DNA of 64,000 nucleotides from Euwallacea fornicatus (GCF_040115645.1 NW_027096014.1:1116001-1180000), one strand, 5' to 3'; shown: positions 1 to 12,309, counted from the stretch's first letter. Made by a program: numbers and translations. The notes: generated by a model from the letters alone, not told the origin.

Positions 1-176
1 TTGAATTTCCAAGAAAAATAGTACTTTATGTGCTCAAACACACAACTTGTGTGACTTTTCAAAATTTGAAGCTCGATAACTTCGGCAAATGAGGACCAAA
101 TTTGTTAAACAGAGTGTCAAATTAATCAGCTCGATGAGATCTTTAACATGACACAACACATCCGAATTGCATCTTG
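1..176 (+). repeat. Reference monomer (phase used in this annotation)
   Basis: This is the first complete copy, and the phase is arbitrary. Approximate anatomy in monomer coordinates: 1-10 TTGAATTTCC or TTGAACTTCC; 11-28 the most conserved block, with an AGTACT hexamer at 20-25; 31-53 the CACA...TGTG dyad; 45-71 three 9-bp units beginning ACTTT; 69-84 GAAGCTCGATAACTTC; 85-120 the main variable block (GAGGACC, GAGTACC, GTGGACC or TTTGGACC types); 128-139 AGCTCGACGAG or its variants; 140-176 a second variable block ending in CATCTTG. Two TCGA sites and usually four to five CpGs occur per copy. This copy carries the variants GATGAG and CATCCGAATTGC. Confidence 0.97.
39..53. other. Perfect dyad CACACAA-C-TTGTGTG
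   Basis: Seven-base arms flank a single central C, the example being in the first monomer. The same site exists in every monomer in one of three forms. The TTGTGTG form is the perfect dyad shown here. The commonest form reads CACAA-CTT-TTGTG, with five-base arms. The CACATATTTTGTG form has four-base arms. Short dyads are a recurrent feature of centromeric satellites that lack CENP-B boxes. A structural or protein-binding role here is inference. Confidence 0.85.
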
Positions 177-305
177 TTGAACCTCCAAGAAAAATAGTAC
201 TTTATGTGCTCAAACACACAACTTTTGTGACTTTTCAAACTTTGAAGCTCGATAACTTCGGCACATGAGTACCAAATTCCTTAAACAAAGTGTCAAATTA
301 ATCAG

Positions 306-314
306 CTCGACGAG
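306..314. other. Dyad CTCG-A-CGAG
   Basis: This is a nine-base odd palindrome with four-base arms in monomer 2, present in most monomers. It is weakened to CTCAACGAG in a large class and to CTCGATGAG in a few. Both weaker forms are one transition away at a CpG, so the intact dyad is likely ancestral. Function unknown. Confidence 0.85.
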
Positions 315-1584
315 ATCGTTAACATGACTCAACACATCAGAATTGCATCTTGTTGAACTTCCCAGAAAAATAGTACTTTATGTGCTCAAACACACAACTT
401 TTGTGACTTTTCCAATTTTGAAGCTCGATAACTTTGGCAAATGTGGACCAAATTTGTTAAACAGAGTGTCAAATTAATCAGCTCGACGAGATTTTGAAGA
501 TGTCACAACACATCAGAATTGCATCTTGTTGAACTTCCAAGAAAAATAGTACTATATGTGCTCAAACACACAACTTGTGTGACTTTTCAAACTTTGAAGC
601 TCGATAACTTCGGCAAATGAGGACCAAATTCCTTAAACAAAGTGTCAAGTTAATCAGCTCGACGAGATCTTTAACATGACATAACACATCTGAATTGCAT
701 CTTGTTGAACTTCCAAGAAAAATAGTACTTTATGTGCTCAAACACACAACTTTTGTGACTTTTCAAACTTTGAAGCTCGATAGCTTCGGCAAATGTGGAC
801 CAAATTTCTTAAACAAAGTGTCAAGTTAATCAGCTCTACGAGATATTTAACGTGACACAACACATCAGAATTGCATCTTGTTGAACTTCCAAGAAAAATA
901 GTACTTTATGTGCTCAAACACACAACTTTTGTGACTTTTCAAATTTTGAAGCTCGATAACTTCGGCAAATGAGTACCAAATTTCATAAACAAAGTGTCAA
1001 ATTAATCAGCTCGACGAGATCCTTAACATGACACAACACATCAGAATTGCATCTTGTTGAACTTCCCAGAAAAATAGTACTTTATGTGCTCAAACACACA
1101 ACTTTTGTGACTTTTCCAATTTTGAAGCTCGATAACTTTGGCAAATGTGGACCAAATTTGTTAAACAAAGTGTCAAATTAATCAGCTCGACGAGATTTTG
1201 AAGATGTCACAACACATCATGATTACATCTTGTTGAATTTCCAAGAAAAATAGTACTTTATGTGCTCAAACACACAACTTTTGTGACTTTTCAAAATTTG
1301 AAGCTCGATAACTTCGGCAAATGAGGACCAAATTTGTTAAACAGAGTGTCAAATTAATCAGCTCGATGAGATCTTTAACATGACACGACACATCATGATT
1401 ACATCTTGTTGAACTTCCAGGAAAAATAGTACTTTATGTGTTCAAACACACAACTTTTGTGACTTTTGAATCTTTGAAGCTCGATAGCTTCGGCAAATGA
1501 AGACCAAATTTGTAATACAAAGTGTCAAATTAATCAGCTCGACGAGATTTTGAATATGTCACAACACATCATGATTGCATCTTG

Positions 1585-1758
1585 TTGAATTTCCAAGAAA
1601 AATAGTACTTTACGTGCTCAAACACACAACTTGTGTGACTTCAAACTTTGAAGCTCGATAGCTTCGGCAAATGAAGACCAAATTTGTTAAACAAAGTGTC
1701 AAATTAATCAGCTCGACGAGATTTTGAATATGTCACAACACATCATGATTACATCTTG
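1585..1758. repeat. 174-bp deleted monomer
   Basis: GTGACTTTTCAAAC is shortened to GTGACTTCAAAC, removing two T:A pairs. This and its duplicate are the only length changes needed to explain the register across the window. Confidence 0.95.
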
Positions 1759-1825
1759 TTGAACTTCCAAGAAAAATAGTACTTTATGTGCATAAACACA
1801 CAACTTTTGTGACTTTTCAAACTTT

Positions 1826-1841
1826 GAAGCTCGATAGCTTC
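1826..1841. other. Hairpin-capable GAAGCT-CGAT-AGCTTC
   Basis: Six-base perfect arms surround a CGAT loop. This perfect form occurs only in copies with GATAGCTTCGG. The commoner GATAACTTCGG copies have one mismatch in the stem and the GATAACTTTGG copies two. The example is in the monomer starting at 1,759, and many others carry the same form (for example near 8,345, 10,280, 12,385 and 16,265). Confidence 0.8.
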
Positions 1842-3674
1842 GGCAAATGAAGACCAAATTTGTTAAACAAAGTGTCAAATTAATCAGCTCGATGAGATCT
1901 TTAACATGACACAACACATCAGAATTGCATCTTGTTGAATTTCCAAGAAAAATAGTACTTTATGTGCTCAAACACACAACTTTTGTGACTTTTCAAACTT
2001 TGAAGCTCGATAACTTCGGCAAATGAGTACCAAATTCCTTAAACAAAGTGTCAAATTAATCAGCTCGACGAGGTCCTTAACATGACACAACACATCAGAA
2101 TTGCATCTTGTTGAACTTCCAAGAAAAATAGTACTTTATGTGCTCAAACACACATCTTTTGTGACTTTTCAAACTTTGAAGCTCGATAGCTTCGGCAAAT
2201 GAAGACCAAATTTGTTAAACAAAGTGTCAAATTAATCATCTCGACGAGATCCTTAACATGACACAACACATCAGAATTGCATCTTGTTGAACTTCCCAGA
2301 AAAATAGTACTTTATGTGCATAAACACACAACTTTTGTGACTTTTCAAACTTTGAAGCTCGATAGCTTCGGCAAATGAAGACCAAATTTGTTAAACAAAG
2401 TGTCAAATTAATCAGCTCGATGAGATCTTTGACATGACACAACACATCAGAATTGCATCTTGTTGAATTTCCAAGAAAAATAGTACTTTATGTGCTCAAA
2501 CACACAACTTTTGTGACTTTTCAAACTTTGAAGCTCTATAACTTCGGCAAATGAGTACCAAATTCCTTAAACAAAGTGTCAAATTAATCAGCTCGACGAG
2601 ATTTTGAATATGTCACAACACATCATGATTACATCTTGTTGAACTTCCAAGAAAAATAGTACTTTATGTGCTCAAACACACAACTTGTGTGACTTTTCAA
2701 ACTTTGAAGCTCCATAACTTTGGCAAATTTGGACCAAATTTCTTATACAAAGTGTCACAGTAATCACCTCAACGAGATTTTGAAGATGTCACAACACATG
2801 ATGATTACATCTTGTTGAACTTCCAAGAAAAATAGTACTTTATGTGCTCAAACACACATATTTTGTGACTTTTCAAACTTTGAAGCTCGATAACTTTGGC
2901 AAATTTGGACCAAATTTCTTAAACAAAGTGTCAAAGTAATCACCTCAACGAGATTTTGAAGATGTCACAACACATGATGATTACATCTTGTTGAACTTCC
3001 AAGAAAAATAGTACTTTATGTGCTCAAACACACAACTTTTGTGACTTTTCACATTTTGAAGCTCGATAACTTCGGCAAATGTGGACCAAATTTCTTAAAC
3101 AAAGTGTCAAATTAATCAGCTCGACGAGATTTTGAAGATGTCTAAACACATCGTGATTGCATCTTGTTGAACTTCCAAGAAAAATAGTACTTTATGTGCT
3201 CAAACAAACAACTTTTGTGACTTTTCAAATTTTGAAGCTCGATAACTTCGGCAAATGTGGACCAAATTTCTTAAACAAAGTGTCAAAGTAATCAGCTCGA
3301 CGAGGTTATGAAGATGTCACAACACATCATGATTACATCTTGTTGAACTTCCAAGAAAAATAGTACTTTATGTGCTCAAAAACACAACTTTTGTGACTTT
3401 TCAAAATTTGAAGCTCGATAACTTCGGCAAATGAGTACCAAATTCCTTAAACAAAGTGTCAAATTAATCAGCTCGACGAGATCCTTAACATGACACAACA
3501 CATCAGAATTGCATCTTGTTGAACTTCCCAGAAAAATAGTACTTTATGTGCTCAAACACACAACTTTTGTGACTTTTCAAATTTTGAAGCTCGATAACTT
3601 CGGCAAATGAGTACCAAATTTCTTAAACAAAGTGTCAAAGTAATCACCTCAACGAGATTTTGAAGATGTCACAA

Positions 3675-5960
3675 CACATCATGATTACATCTTGTTGAAC
3701 TTCCAGGAAAAATAGTACTTTATGTGTTCAAACACACAACTTTTGTGACTTTTGAATCTTTGAAGCTCGATAGCTTCGGCAAATGAAGACCAAATTTGTA
3801 ATACAAAGTGTCAAATTAATCAGCTCGACGAGATTTTGAATATGTCACAACACATCATGATTGCATCTTGTTGAATTTCCAAGAAAAATAGTACTTTACG
3901 TGCTCAAACACACAACTTGTGTGACTTCAAACTTTGAAGCTCGATAGCTTCGGCAAATGAAGACCAAATTTGTTAAACAAAGTGTCAAATTAATCAGCTC
4001 GACGAGATTTTGAATATGTCACAACACATCATGATTACATCTTGTTGAACTTCCAAGAAAAATAGTACTTTATGTGCATAAACACACAACTTTTGTGACT
4101 TTTCAAACTTTGAAGCTCGATAGCTTCGGCAAATGAAGACCAAATTTGTTAAACAAAGTGTCAAATTAATCAGCTCGATGAGATCTTTAACATGACACAA
4201 CACATCAGAATTGCATCTTGTTGAATTTCCAAGAAAAATAGTACTTTATGTGCTCAAACACACAACTTTTGTGACTTTTCAAACTTTGAAGCTCGATAAC
4301 TTCGGCAAATGAGTACCAAATTCCTTAAACAAAGTGTCAAATTAATCAGCTCGACGAGGTCCTTAACATGACACAACACATCAGAATTGCATCTTGTTGA
4401 ACTTCCAAGAAAAATAGTACTTTATGTGCTCAAACACACATCTTTTGTGACTTTTCAAACTTTGAAGCTCGATAGCTTCGGCAAATGAAGACCAAATTTG
4501 TTAAACAAAGTGTCAAATTAATCATCTCGACGAGATCCTTAACATGACACAACACATCAGAATTGCATCTTGTTGAACTTCCCAGAAAAATAGTACTTTA
4601 TGTGCATAAACACACAACTTTTGTGACTTTTCAAACTTTGAAGCTCGATAGCTTCGGCAAATGAAGACCAAATTTGTTAAACAAAGTGTCAAATTAATCA
4701 GCTCGATGAGATCTTTGACATGACACAACACATCAGAATTGCATCTTGTTGAATTTCCAAGAAAAATAGTACTTTATGTGCTCAAACACACAACTTTTGT
4801 GACTTTTCAAACTTTGAAGCTCTATAACTTCGGCAAATGAGTACCAAATTCCTTAAACAAAGTGTCAAATTAATCAGCTCGACGAGATTTTGAATATGTC
4901 ACAACACATCATGATTACATCTTGTTGAACTTCCAAGAAAAATAGTACTTTATGTGCTCAAACACACAACTTGTGTGACTTTTCAAACTTTGAAGCTCCA
5001 TAACTTTGGCAAATTTGGACCAAATTTCTTATACAAAGTGTCACAGTAATCACCTCAACGAGATTTTGAAGATGTCACAACACATGATGATTACATCTTG
5101 TTGAACTTCCAAGAAAAATAGTACTTTATGTGCTCAAACACACATATTTTGTGACTTTTCAAACTTTGAAGCTCGATAACTTTGGCAAATTTGGACCAAA
5201 TTTCTTAAACAAAGTGTCAAAGTAATCACCTCAACGAGATTTTGAAGATGTCACAACACATGATGATTACATCTTGTTGAACTTCCAAGAAAAATAGTAC
5301 TTTATGTGCTCAAACACACAACTTTTGTGACTTTTCACATTTTGAAGCTCGATAACTTCGGCAAATGTGGACCAAATTTCTTAAACAAAGTGTCAAATTA
5401 ATCAGCTCGACGAGATTTTGAAGATGTCTAAACACATCGTGATTGCATCTTGTTGAACTTCCAAGAAAAATAGTACTTTATGTGCTCAAACAAACAACTT
5501 TTGTGACTTTTCAAATTTTGAAGCTCGATAACTTCGGCAAATGTGGACCAAATTTCTTAAACAAAGTGTCAAAGTAATCAGCTCGACGAGGTTATGAAGA
5601 TGTCACAACACATCATGATTACATCTTGTTGAACTTCCAAGAAAAATAGTACTTTATGTGCTCAAAAACACAACTTTTGTGACTTTTCAAAATTTGAAGC
5701 TCGATAACTTCGGCAAATGAGTACCAAATTCCTTAAACAAAGTGTCAAATTAATCAGCTCGACGAGATCCTTAACATGACACAACACATCAGAATTGCAT
5801 CTTGTTGAACTTCCCAGAAAAATAGTACTTTATGTGCTCAAACACACAACTTTTGTGACTTTTCAAATTTTGAAGCTCGATAACTTCGGCAAATGAGTAC
5901 CAAATTTCTTAAACAAAGTGTCAAAGTAATCACCTCAACGAGATTTTGAAGATGTCACAA
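3675..5960. repeat. 13-monomer tandem duplication, copy 2 (2286 bp)
   Basis: This repeats 1,389-3,674 in order, with TTCCAGG at 3,701, the 2-bp deletion near 3,923 and GCATAAAC at 4,076 and 4,604. Identity with copy 1 runs on to about 5,991, where copy 2 has TTCCAAG against TTCCAGG. The near identity of all compared lines implies a recent event or a homogenised pair. Confidence 0.95.
3871..4044. repeat. 174-bp deleted monomer, duplicated copy
   Basis: Same 2-bp deletion and same flanking variants (ACGTGCTCAAA, ATTTCCAAG) as the monomer at 1,585, exactly 2286 bp to the right. The deletion therefore predates the duplication. Confidence 0.95.
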
Positions 5961-6492
5961 CACATCATGATTACATCTTGTTGAACTTCCAAGAAAAATA
6001 GTACTTTATGTGCTCAAACACACATATTTTGTGACTTTTCAAACTTTGAAGCTCGATAACTTTGGCAAATTTGGACCAAATTTCTTAAACAAAGTGTCAA
6101 AGTAATCACCTCAACGAGATTTTGAAGATGTCACAACACATGATGATTACATCTTGTTGAACTTCCAAGAAAAATAGTACTTTATGTGCTCAAACACACA
6201 TATTTTGTGACTTTTCAAACTTTGAAGCTCGATAACTTTGGCAAATGTGGACCAAATTTGTTAACCAAAGTGTCAAATTAATCAGCTCGACGAGATCTTT
6301 AAAATGACACGACACATCATGATTACATCTTGTTGAACTTCCAAGAAAAATAGTACTTTATGTGTTCAAACACACAACTTTTGTGACTTTTGAATCTTTG
6401 AAGTTCGATAACTTTGGCAAATTTGGACCAAATTTCTTAAACAAAGTGTCAAAGTAATCACCTCAACGAGATTTTGAAGATGTCACAACACA
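5187..6492. repeat. 18-monomer-spaced duplication, source copy (about 1.3 kb)
   Basis: It matches 8,355-9,660 at an offset of 3168 bp. Shared markers are TTTTCACATTTTG at 5,333, AAACACATCGTG near 5,430, CGAGGTTATG near 5,590, GTTAACCAAAG near 6,263 and GAAGTTCGATAAC near 6,410. A difference was seen near 5,515 (AAATTTTG against AAACTTTG at 8,683). It overlaps the right end of the 2286-bp block and the left part of the 3696-bp block, so the events are nested. Confidence 0.88.
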
Positions 6493-8358
6493 TGATGATT
6501 ACATCTTGTTGAACTTCCAATAAAAATAGTACTTTATGTGCTCAAACACACAACTTTTGTGACTTTTCAAACTTTGAAGCTCGATAGCTTCGGCAAATGA
6601 AGACCAAATTTGTTAAACAAAGTGTCAAATTAATCAGCTCGACGAGATTTTGAATATGTCACAACACATCATGATTACATCTTGTTGAACTTCCAAGAAA
6701 AATAGTACTTTATGTGCTCAAACACACAACTTGTGTGACTTTTCAAATTTTGAAGCTCCATAACTTTGGCAAATTTGGACCAAATTTCTTATACAAAGTG
6801 TCACAGTAATCACCTCAACGAGATTTTGAAGATGTCACAACACATGATGATTACATCTTGTTGAACTTCCAAGAAAAATAGTACTTTATGTGCTCAAACA
6901 CACATATTTTGTGACTTTTCAAACTTTGAAGCTCGATAACTTTGGCAAATTTGGACCAAATTTCTTAAACAAAGTGTCAAAGTAATCACCTCAACGAGAT
7001 TTTGAAGATGTCACAACACATGATGATTACATCTTGTTGAACTTCCAAGAAAAATAGTACTTTATGTGCTCAAACACACAACTTTTGTGACTTTTCACAT
7101 TTTGAAGCTCGATAACTTCGGCAAATGTGGACCAAATTTCTTAAACAAAGTGTCAAATTAATCAGCTCGACGAGATCCCTAACATGACACAACACATCAG
7201 AATTGCATCTTGTTGAACTTCCCAGAAAAATAGTACTTTATGTGCTCAAACAAACAACTTTTGTGACTTTTCAAATTTTGAAGCTAGATAACTTCGGCAA
7301 ATGAGTACCAAATTCCTTAAACAAAGTGTCAAATTAATCAGCTCGACGAGATTTTGAAGATGTCTAAACACATCGTGATTGCATCTTGTTGAACTTCCAA
7401 GAAAAATAGTACTTTATGTGCTCAAACAAACAACTTTTGTGACTTTTCAAACTTTGAAGCTCGATAACTTCGGCAAATGTGGACCAAATTTCTTAAACGA
7501 AGTGTCAAATTAATCAGCTCGACGAGATCCTTAACATGACACAACACATCAGAATTGCATCTTGTTGAACTTCCCAGAAAAATAGTACTTTAAGTGCTCA
7601 AACACACAACTTTTGTGACTTTTCAAACTTTGAAGCTCGATAACTTCGGTAAATGAGTACCAAATTCCTTAAACAAAGTGTAAAATTAATCAGCTCGACG
7701 AGATCCTTAACATGACACAACACATCAGAATTGCATCTTGTTGAACTTCCCAGAAAAATAGTACTTTATGTGCTCAAACACACAACTTTTGTGACTTTTC
7801 AAACTTTGAAGCTCGATAACTTCGGCAAATGAGTACCAAATTCCTTAAACAAAGTGTCAAATTAATCAGCTCGACGAGATCCTTAACATGACACAACACA
7901 TCAGAATTGCATCTTGTTGAACTTCCCAGAAAAATAGTACTTTATGTGCTCAAACACACAACTTTTGTGACTTTTCAAATTTTGAAGCTCGATAACTTCG
8001 GCAAATGAGTACCAAATTCCTTAAACAAAGTGTCAAATTAATCAGCTCGACGAGATTTTGAAGATGTCTAAACACATCGTGATTGCATCTTGTTGAACTT
8101 CCAAGAAAAATAGTACTTTATGTGCTCAAACAAACAACTTTTGTGACTTTTCAAATTTTGAAGCTCGATAACTTCGGCAAATGAGTACCAAATTCCTTAA
8201 ACAAAGTGTCAAATTAATCAGCTCGACGAGATTTTGAAGATGTCTAAACACATCGTGATTGCATCTTGTTGAACTTCCAAGAAAAATAGTACTTTATGTG
8301 CTCAAACAAACAACTTTTGTGACTTTTCAAACTTTGAAGCTCGATAGCTTCGGCAAAT
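5901..8358. repeat. 21-monomer-spaced duplication, copy 1 (about 2.46 kb)
   Basis: It matches 9,597-12,054 at an offset of 3696 bp. Markers include AAAATGACACGAC at 6,301, GAAGCTCCATAAC near 6,745, GAAGCTAGATAAC near 7,280, TTAAACGAAG near 7,493, TTTAAGTGCTC near 7,590 and CTTCGGTAAATG near 7,643, all at the same order and spacing in both copies. A difference is TTCCAATAAAAA at 6,517, where the partner has CCAAGAAAAA. Confidence 0.92.
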
Positions 8359-9660
8359 TTGGACCAAATTTCTTAAACAAAGTGTCAAAGTAATCACCTC
8401 AACGAGATTTTGAAGATGTCACAACACATGATGATTACATCTTGTTGAACTTCCAAGAAAAATAGTACTTTATGTGCTCAAACACACAACTTTTGTGACT
8501 TTTCACATTTTGAAGCTCGATAACTTCGGCAAATGTGGACCAAATTTCTTAAACAAAGTGTCAAATTAATCAGCTCGACGAGATTTTGAAGATGTCTAAA
8601 CACATCGTGATTGCATCTTGTTGAACTTCCAAGAAAAATAGTACTTTATGTGCTCAAACAAACAACTTTTGTGACTTTTCAAACTTTGAAGCTCGATAAC
8701 TTCGGCAAATGTGGACCAAATTTCTTAAACAAAGTGTCAAAGTAATCAGCTCGACGAGGTTATGAAGATGTCACAACACATCATGATTACATCTTGTTGA
8801 ACTTCCAAGAAAAATAGTACTTTATGTGCTCAAAAACACAACTTTTGTGACTTTTCAAAATTTGAAGCTCGATAACTTCGGCAAATGAGTACCAAATTCC
8901 TTAAACAAAGTGTCAAATTAATCAGCTCGACGAGATCCTTAACATGACACAACACATCAGAATTGCATCTTGTTGAACTTCCCAGAAAAATAGTACTTTA
9001 TGTGCTCAAACACACAACTTTTGTGACTTTTCAAATTTTGAAGCTCGATAACTTCGGCAAATGAGTACCAAATTTCTTAAACAAAGTGTCAAAGTAATCA
9101 CCTCAACGAGATTTTGAAGATGTCACAACACATCATGATTACATCTTGTTGAACTTCCAAGAAAAATAGTACTTTATGTGCTCAAACACACATATTTTGT
9201 GACTTTTCAAACTTTGAAGCTCGATAACTTTGGCAAATTTGGACCAAATTTCTTAAACAAAGTGTCAAAGTAATCACCTCAACGAGATTTTGAAGATGTC
9301 ACAACACATGATGATTACATCTTGTTGAACTTCCAAGAAAAATAGTACTTTATGTGCTCAAACACACATATTTTGTGACTTTTCAAACTTTGAAGCTCGA
9401 TAACTTTGGCAAATGTGGACCAAATTTGTTAACCAAAGTGTCAAATTAATCAGCTCGACGAGATCTTTAAAATGACACGACACATCATGATTACATCTTG
9501 TTGAACTTCCAAGAAAAATAGTACTTTATGTGTTCAAACACACAACTTTTGTGACTTTTGAATCTTTGAAGTTCGATAACTTTGGCAAATTTGGACCAAA
9601 TTTCTTAAACAAAGTGTCAAAGTAATCACCTCAACGAGATTTTGAAGATGTCACAACACA
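8355..9660. repeat. 18-monomer-spaced duplication, second copy
   Basis: Partner of 5,187-6,492. It fills the gap between the two 3696-bp copies, so 5-12 kb is explained almost completely by two overlapping duplications. It joins the preceding block within the sequence GGCAAAT at about 8,352-8,358, where both parental types are identical. Confidence 0.88.
9069..9596. repeat. 3-monomer tandem duplication, copy 1 (528 bp)
   Basis: The AACCAAAG / AAAATGACACGAC / GAAGTTCGATAAC trio is repeated at an offset of 528 bp in 9,597-10,124, with agreement continuing to about 10,186. This small tandem copy sits exactly at the junction of the 3168- and 3696-bp events and could be part of the same exchange. 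Confidence 0.85.
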
Positions 9661-12054
9661 TCATGATTACATCTTGTTGAACTTCCAAGAAAAATAGTAC
9701 TTTATGTGCTCAAACACACATATTTTGTGACTTTTCAAACTTTGAAGCTCGATAACTTTGGCAAATTTGGACCAAATTTCTTAAACAAAGTGTCAAAGTA
9801 ATCACCTCAACGAGATTTTGAAGATGTCACAACACATGATGATTACATCTTGTTGAACTTCCAAGAAAAATAGTACTTTATGTGCTCAAACACACATATT
9901 TTGTGACTTTTCAAACTTTGAAGCTCGATAACTTTGGCAAATGTGGACCAAATTTGTTAACCAAAGTGTCAAATTAATCAGCTCGACGAGATCTTTAAAA
10001 TGACACGACACATCATGATTACATCTTGTTGAACTTCCAAGAAAAATAGTACTTTATGTGTTCAAACACACAACTTTTGTGACTTTTGAATCTTTGAAGT
10101 TCGATAACTTTGGCAAATTTGGACCAAATTTCTTAAACAAAGTGTCAAAGTAATCACCTCAACGAGATTTTGAAGATGTCACAACACATGATGATTACAT
10201 CTTGTTGAACTTCCAAGAAAAATAGTACTTTATGTGCTCAAACACACAACTTTTGTGACTTTTCAAACTTTGAAGCTCGATAGCTTCGGCAAATGAAGAC
10301 CAAATTTGTTAAACAAAGTGTCAAATTAATCAGCTCGACGAGATTTTGAATATGTCACAACACATCATGATTACATCTTGTTGAACTTCCAAGAAAAATA
10401 GTACTTTATGTGCTCAAACACACAACTTGTGTGACTTTTCAAATTTTGAAGCTCCATAACTTTGGCAAATTTGGACCAAATTTCTTATACAAAGTGTCAC
10501 AGTAATCACCTCAACGAGATTTTGAAGATGTCACAACACATGATGATTACATCTTGTTGAACTTCCAAGAAAAATAGTACTTTATGTGCTCAAACACACA
10601 TATTTTGTGACTTTTCAAACTTTGAAGCTCGATAACTTTGGCAAATTTGGACCAAATTTCTTAAACAAAGTGTCAAAGTAATCACCTCAACGAGATTTTG
10701 AAGATGTCACAACACATGATGATTACATCTTGTTGAACTTCCAAGAAAAATAGTACTTTATGTGCTCAAACACACAACTTTTGTGACTTTTCACATTTTG
10801 AAGCTCGATAACTTCGGCAAATGTGGACCAAATTTCTTAAACAAAGTGTCAAATTAATCAGCTCGACGAGATCCCTAACATGACACAACACATCAGAATT
10901 GCATCTTGTTGAACTTCCCAGAAAAATAGTACTTTATGTGCTCAAACAAACAACTTTTGTGACTTTTCAAATTTTGAAGCTAGATAACTTCGGCAAATGA
11001 GTACCAAATTCCTTAAACAAAGTGTCAAATTAATCAGCTCGACGAGATTTTGAAGATGTCTAAACACATCGTGATTGCATCTTGTTGAACTTCCAAGAAA
11101 AATAGTACTTTATGTGCTCAAACAAACAACTTTTGTGACTTTTCAAACTTTGAAGCTCGATAACTTCGGCAAATGTGGACCAAATTTCTTAAACGAAGTG
11201 TCAAATTAATCAGCTCGACGAGATCCTTAACATGACACAACACATCAGAATTGCATCTTGTTGAACTTCCCAGAAAAATAGTACTTTAAGTGCTCAAACA
11301 CACAACTTTTGTGACTTTTCAAACTTTGAAGCTCGATAACTTCGGTAAATGAGTACCAAATTCCTTAAACAAAGTGTAAAATTAATCAGCTCGACGAGAT
11401 CCTTAACATGACACAACACATCAGAATTGCATCTTGTTGAACTTCCCAGAAAAATAGTACTTTATGTGCTCAAACACACAACTTTTGTGACTTTTCAAAC
11501 TTTGAAGCTCGATAACTTCGGCAAATGAGTACCAAATTCCTTAAACAAAGTGTCAAATTAATCAGCTCGACGAGATCCTTAACATGACACAACACATCAG
11601 AATTGCATCTTGTTGAACTTCCCAGAAAAATAGTACTTTATGTGCTCAAACACACAACTTTTGTGACTTTTCAAATTTTGAAGCTCGATAACTTCGGCAA
11701 ATGAGTACCAAATTCCTTAAACAAAGTGTCAAATTAATCAGCTCGACGAGATTTTGAAGATGTCTAAACACATCGTGATTGCATCTTGTTGAACTTCCAA
11801 GAAAAATAGTACTTTATGTGCTCAAACAAACAACTTTTGTGACTTTTCAAATTTTGAAGCTCGATAACTTCGGCAAATGAGTACCAAATTCCTTAAACAA
11901 AGTGTCAAATTAATCAGCTCGACGAGATTTTGAAGATGTCTAAACACATCGTGATTGCATCTTGTTGAACTTCCAAGAAAAATAGTACTTTATGTGCTCA
12001 AACAAACAACTTTTGTGACTTTTCAAACTTTGAAGCTCGATAGCTTCGGCAAAT
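9597..12054. repeat. 21-monomer-spaced duplication, copy 2 (about 2.46 kb)
   Basis: Partner of 5,901-8,358. The match breaks at 12,055, where GGCAAATGAAGACC replaces GGCAAATTTGGACC. The first 528 bp are also the second copy of the 3-monomer tandem repeat. Confidence 0.92.
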
Positions 12055-12309
12055 GAAGACCAAATTTGTTAAACAAAGTGTCAAATTAATGAGCTCGACG
12101 AGATTTTGAATATGTCACAACACATCATGATTGCATCTTGTAGAATTTCCAAGAAAAATAGTACTTTATGTGCTCAAACACACAACTTGTGTGACTTTTC
12201 AAAATTTGAAGCTCGATAACTTCGGCAAATGAGGACCAAATTTGTTAAACAGAGTGTCAAATTAATCAGCTCGATGAGATCTTTAACATGACACGACACA
12301 TCATGATTA

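Larger units (their letters stand above)
1..1388. repeat. Left-end monomers with short local duplications
   Basis: About eight monomers precede the first long duplication. Two local echoes are visible. The CCCAGAAAAA / TTTTCCAATTTTG monomer at 353-528 recurs 704 bp (4 monomers) later at 1,057-1,232. The GATGAGATCTTTAACATG type of monomer 1 recurs near 1,366, about 7 monomers later. A close relative of the latter is found again near 12,270. Confidence 0.8.
1389..3674. repeat. 13-monomer tandem duplication, copy 1 (2286 bp)
   Basis: This block is followed directly by a second copy shifted by 2286 bp (12 x 176 + 174). Shared rare markers include TTCCAGG at 1,415, a 2-bp deletion giving TGTGACTTCAAAC near 1,637, GCATAAAC at 1,790 and 2,318, and CACATCTTTTGTG near 2,153. 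All the lines I compared agree. Identity starts at about 1,389, just after GACACGA versus GTCACAA. Confidence 0.95.

Noticed and set aside
1708..4731. Four minus-strand open frames of 69 codons at 1,708-1,917, 2,236-2,445, 3,994-4,203 and 4,522-4,731
   Set aside because: They are satellite sequence read backwards. In most monomers this frame is closed by a TGA within the complement of GCTCAAAC. The four frames exist because a rare GCATAAAC variant (1,790, 2,318, 4,076, 4,604) removes that stop, and the second pair is just the 2286-bp duplicate of the first. There is no codon constraint, and 176 is not divisible by 3, so frames rotate from monomer to monomer.
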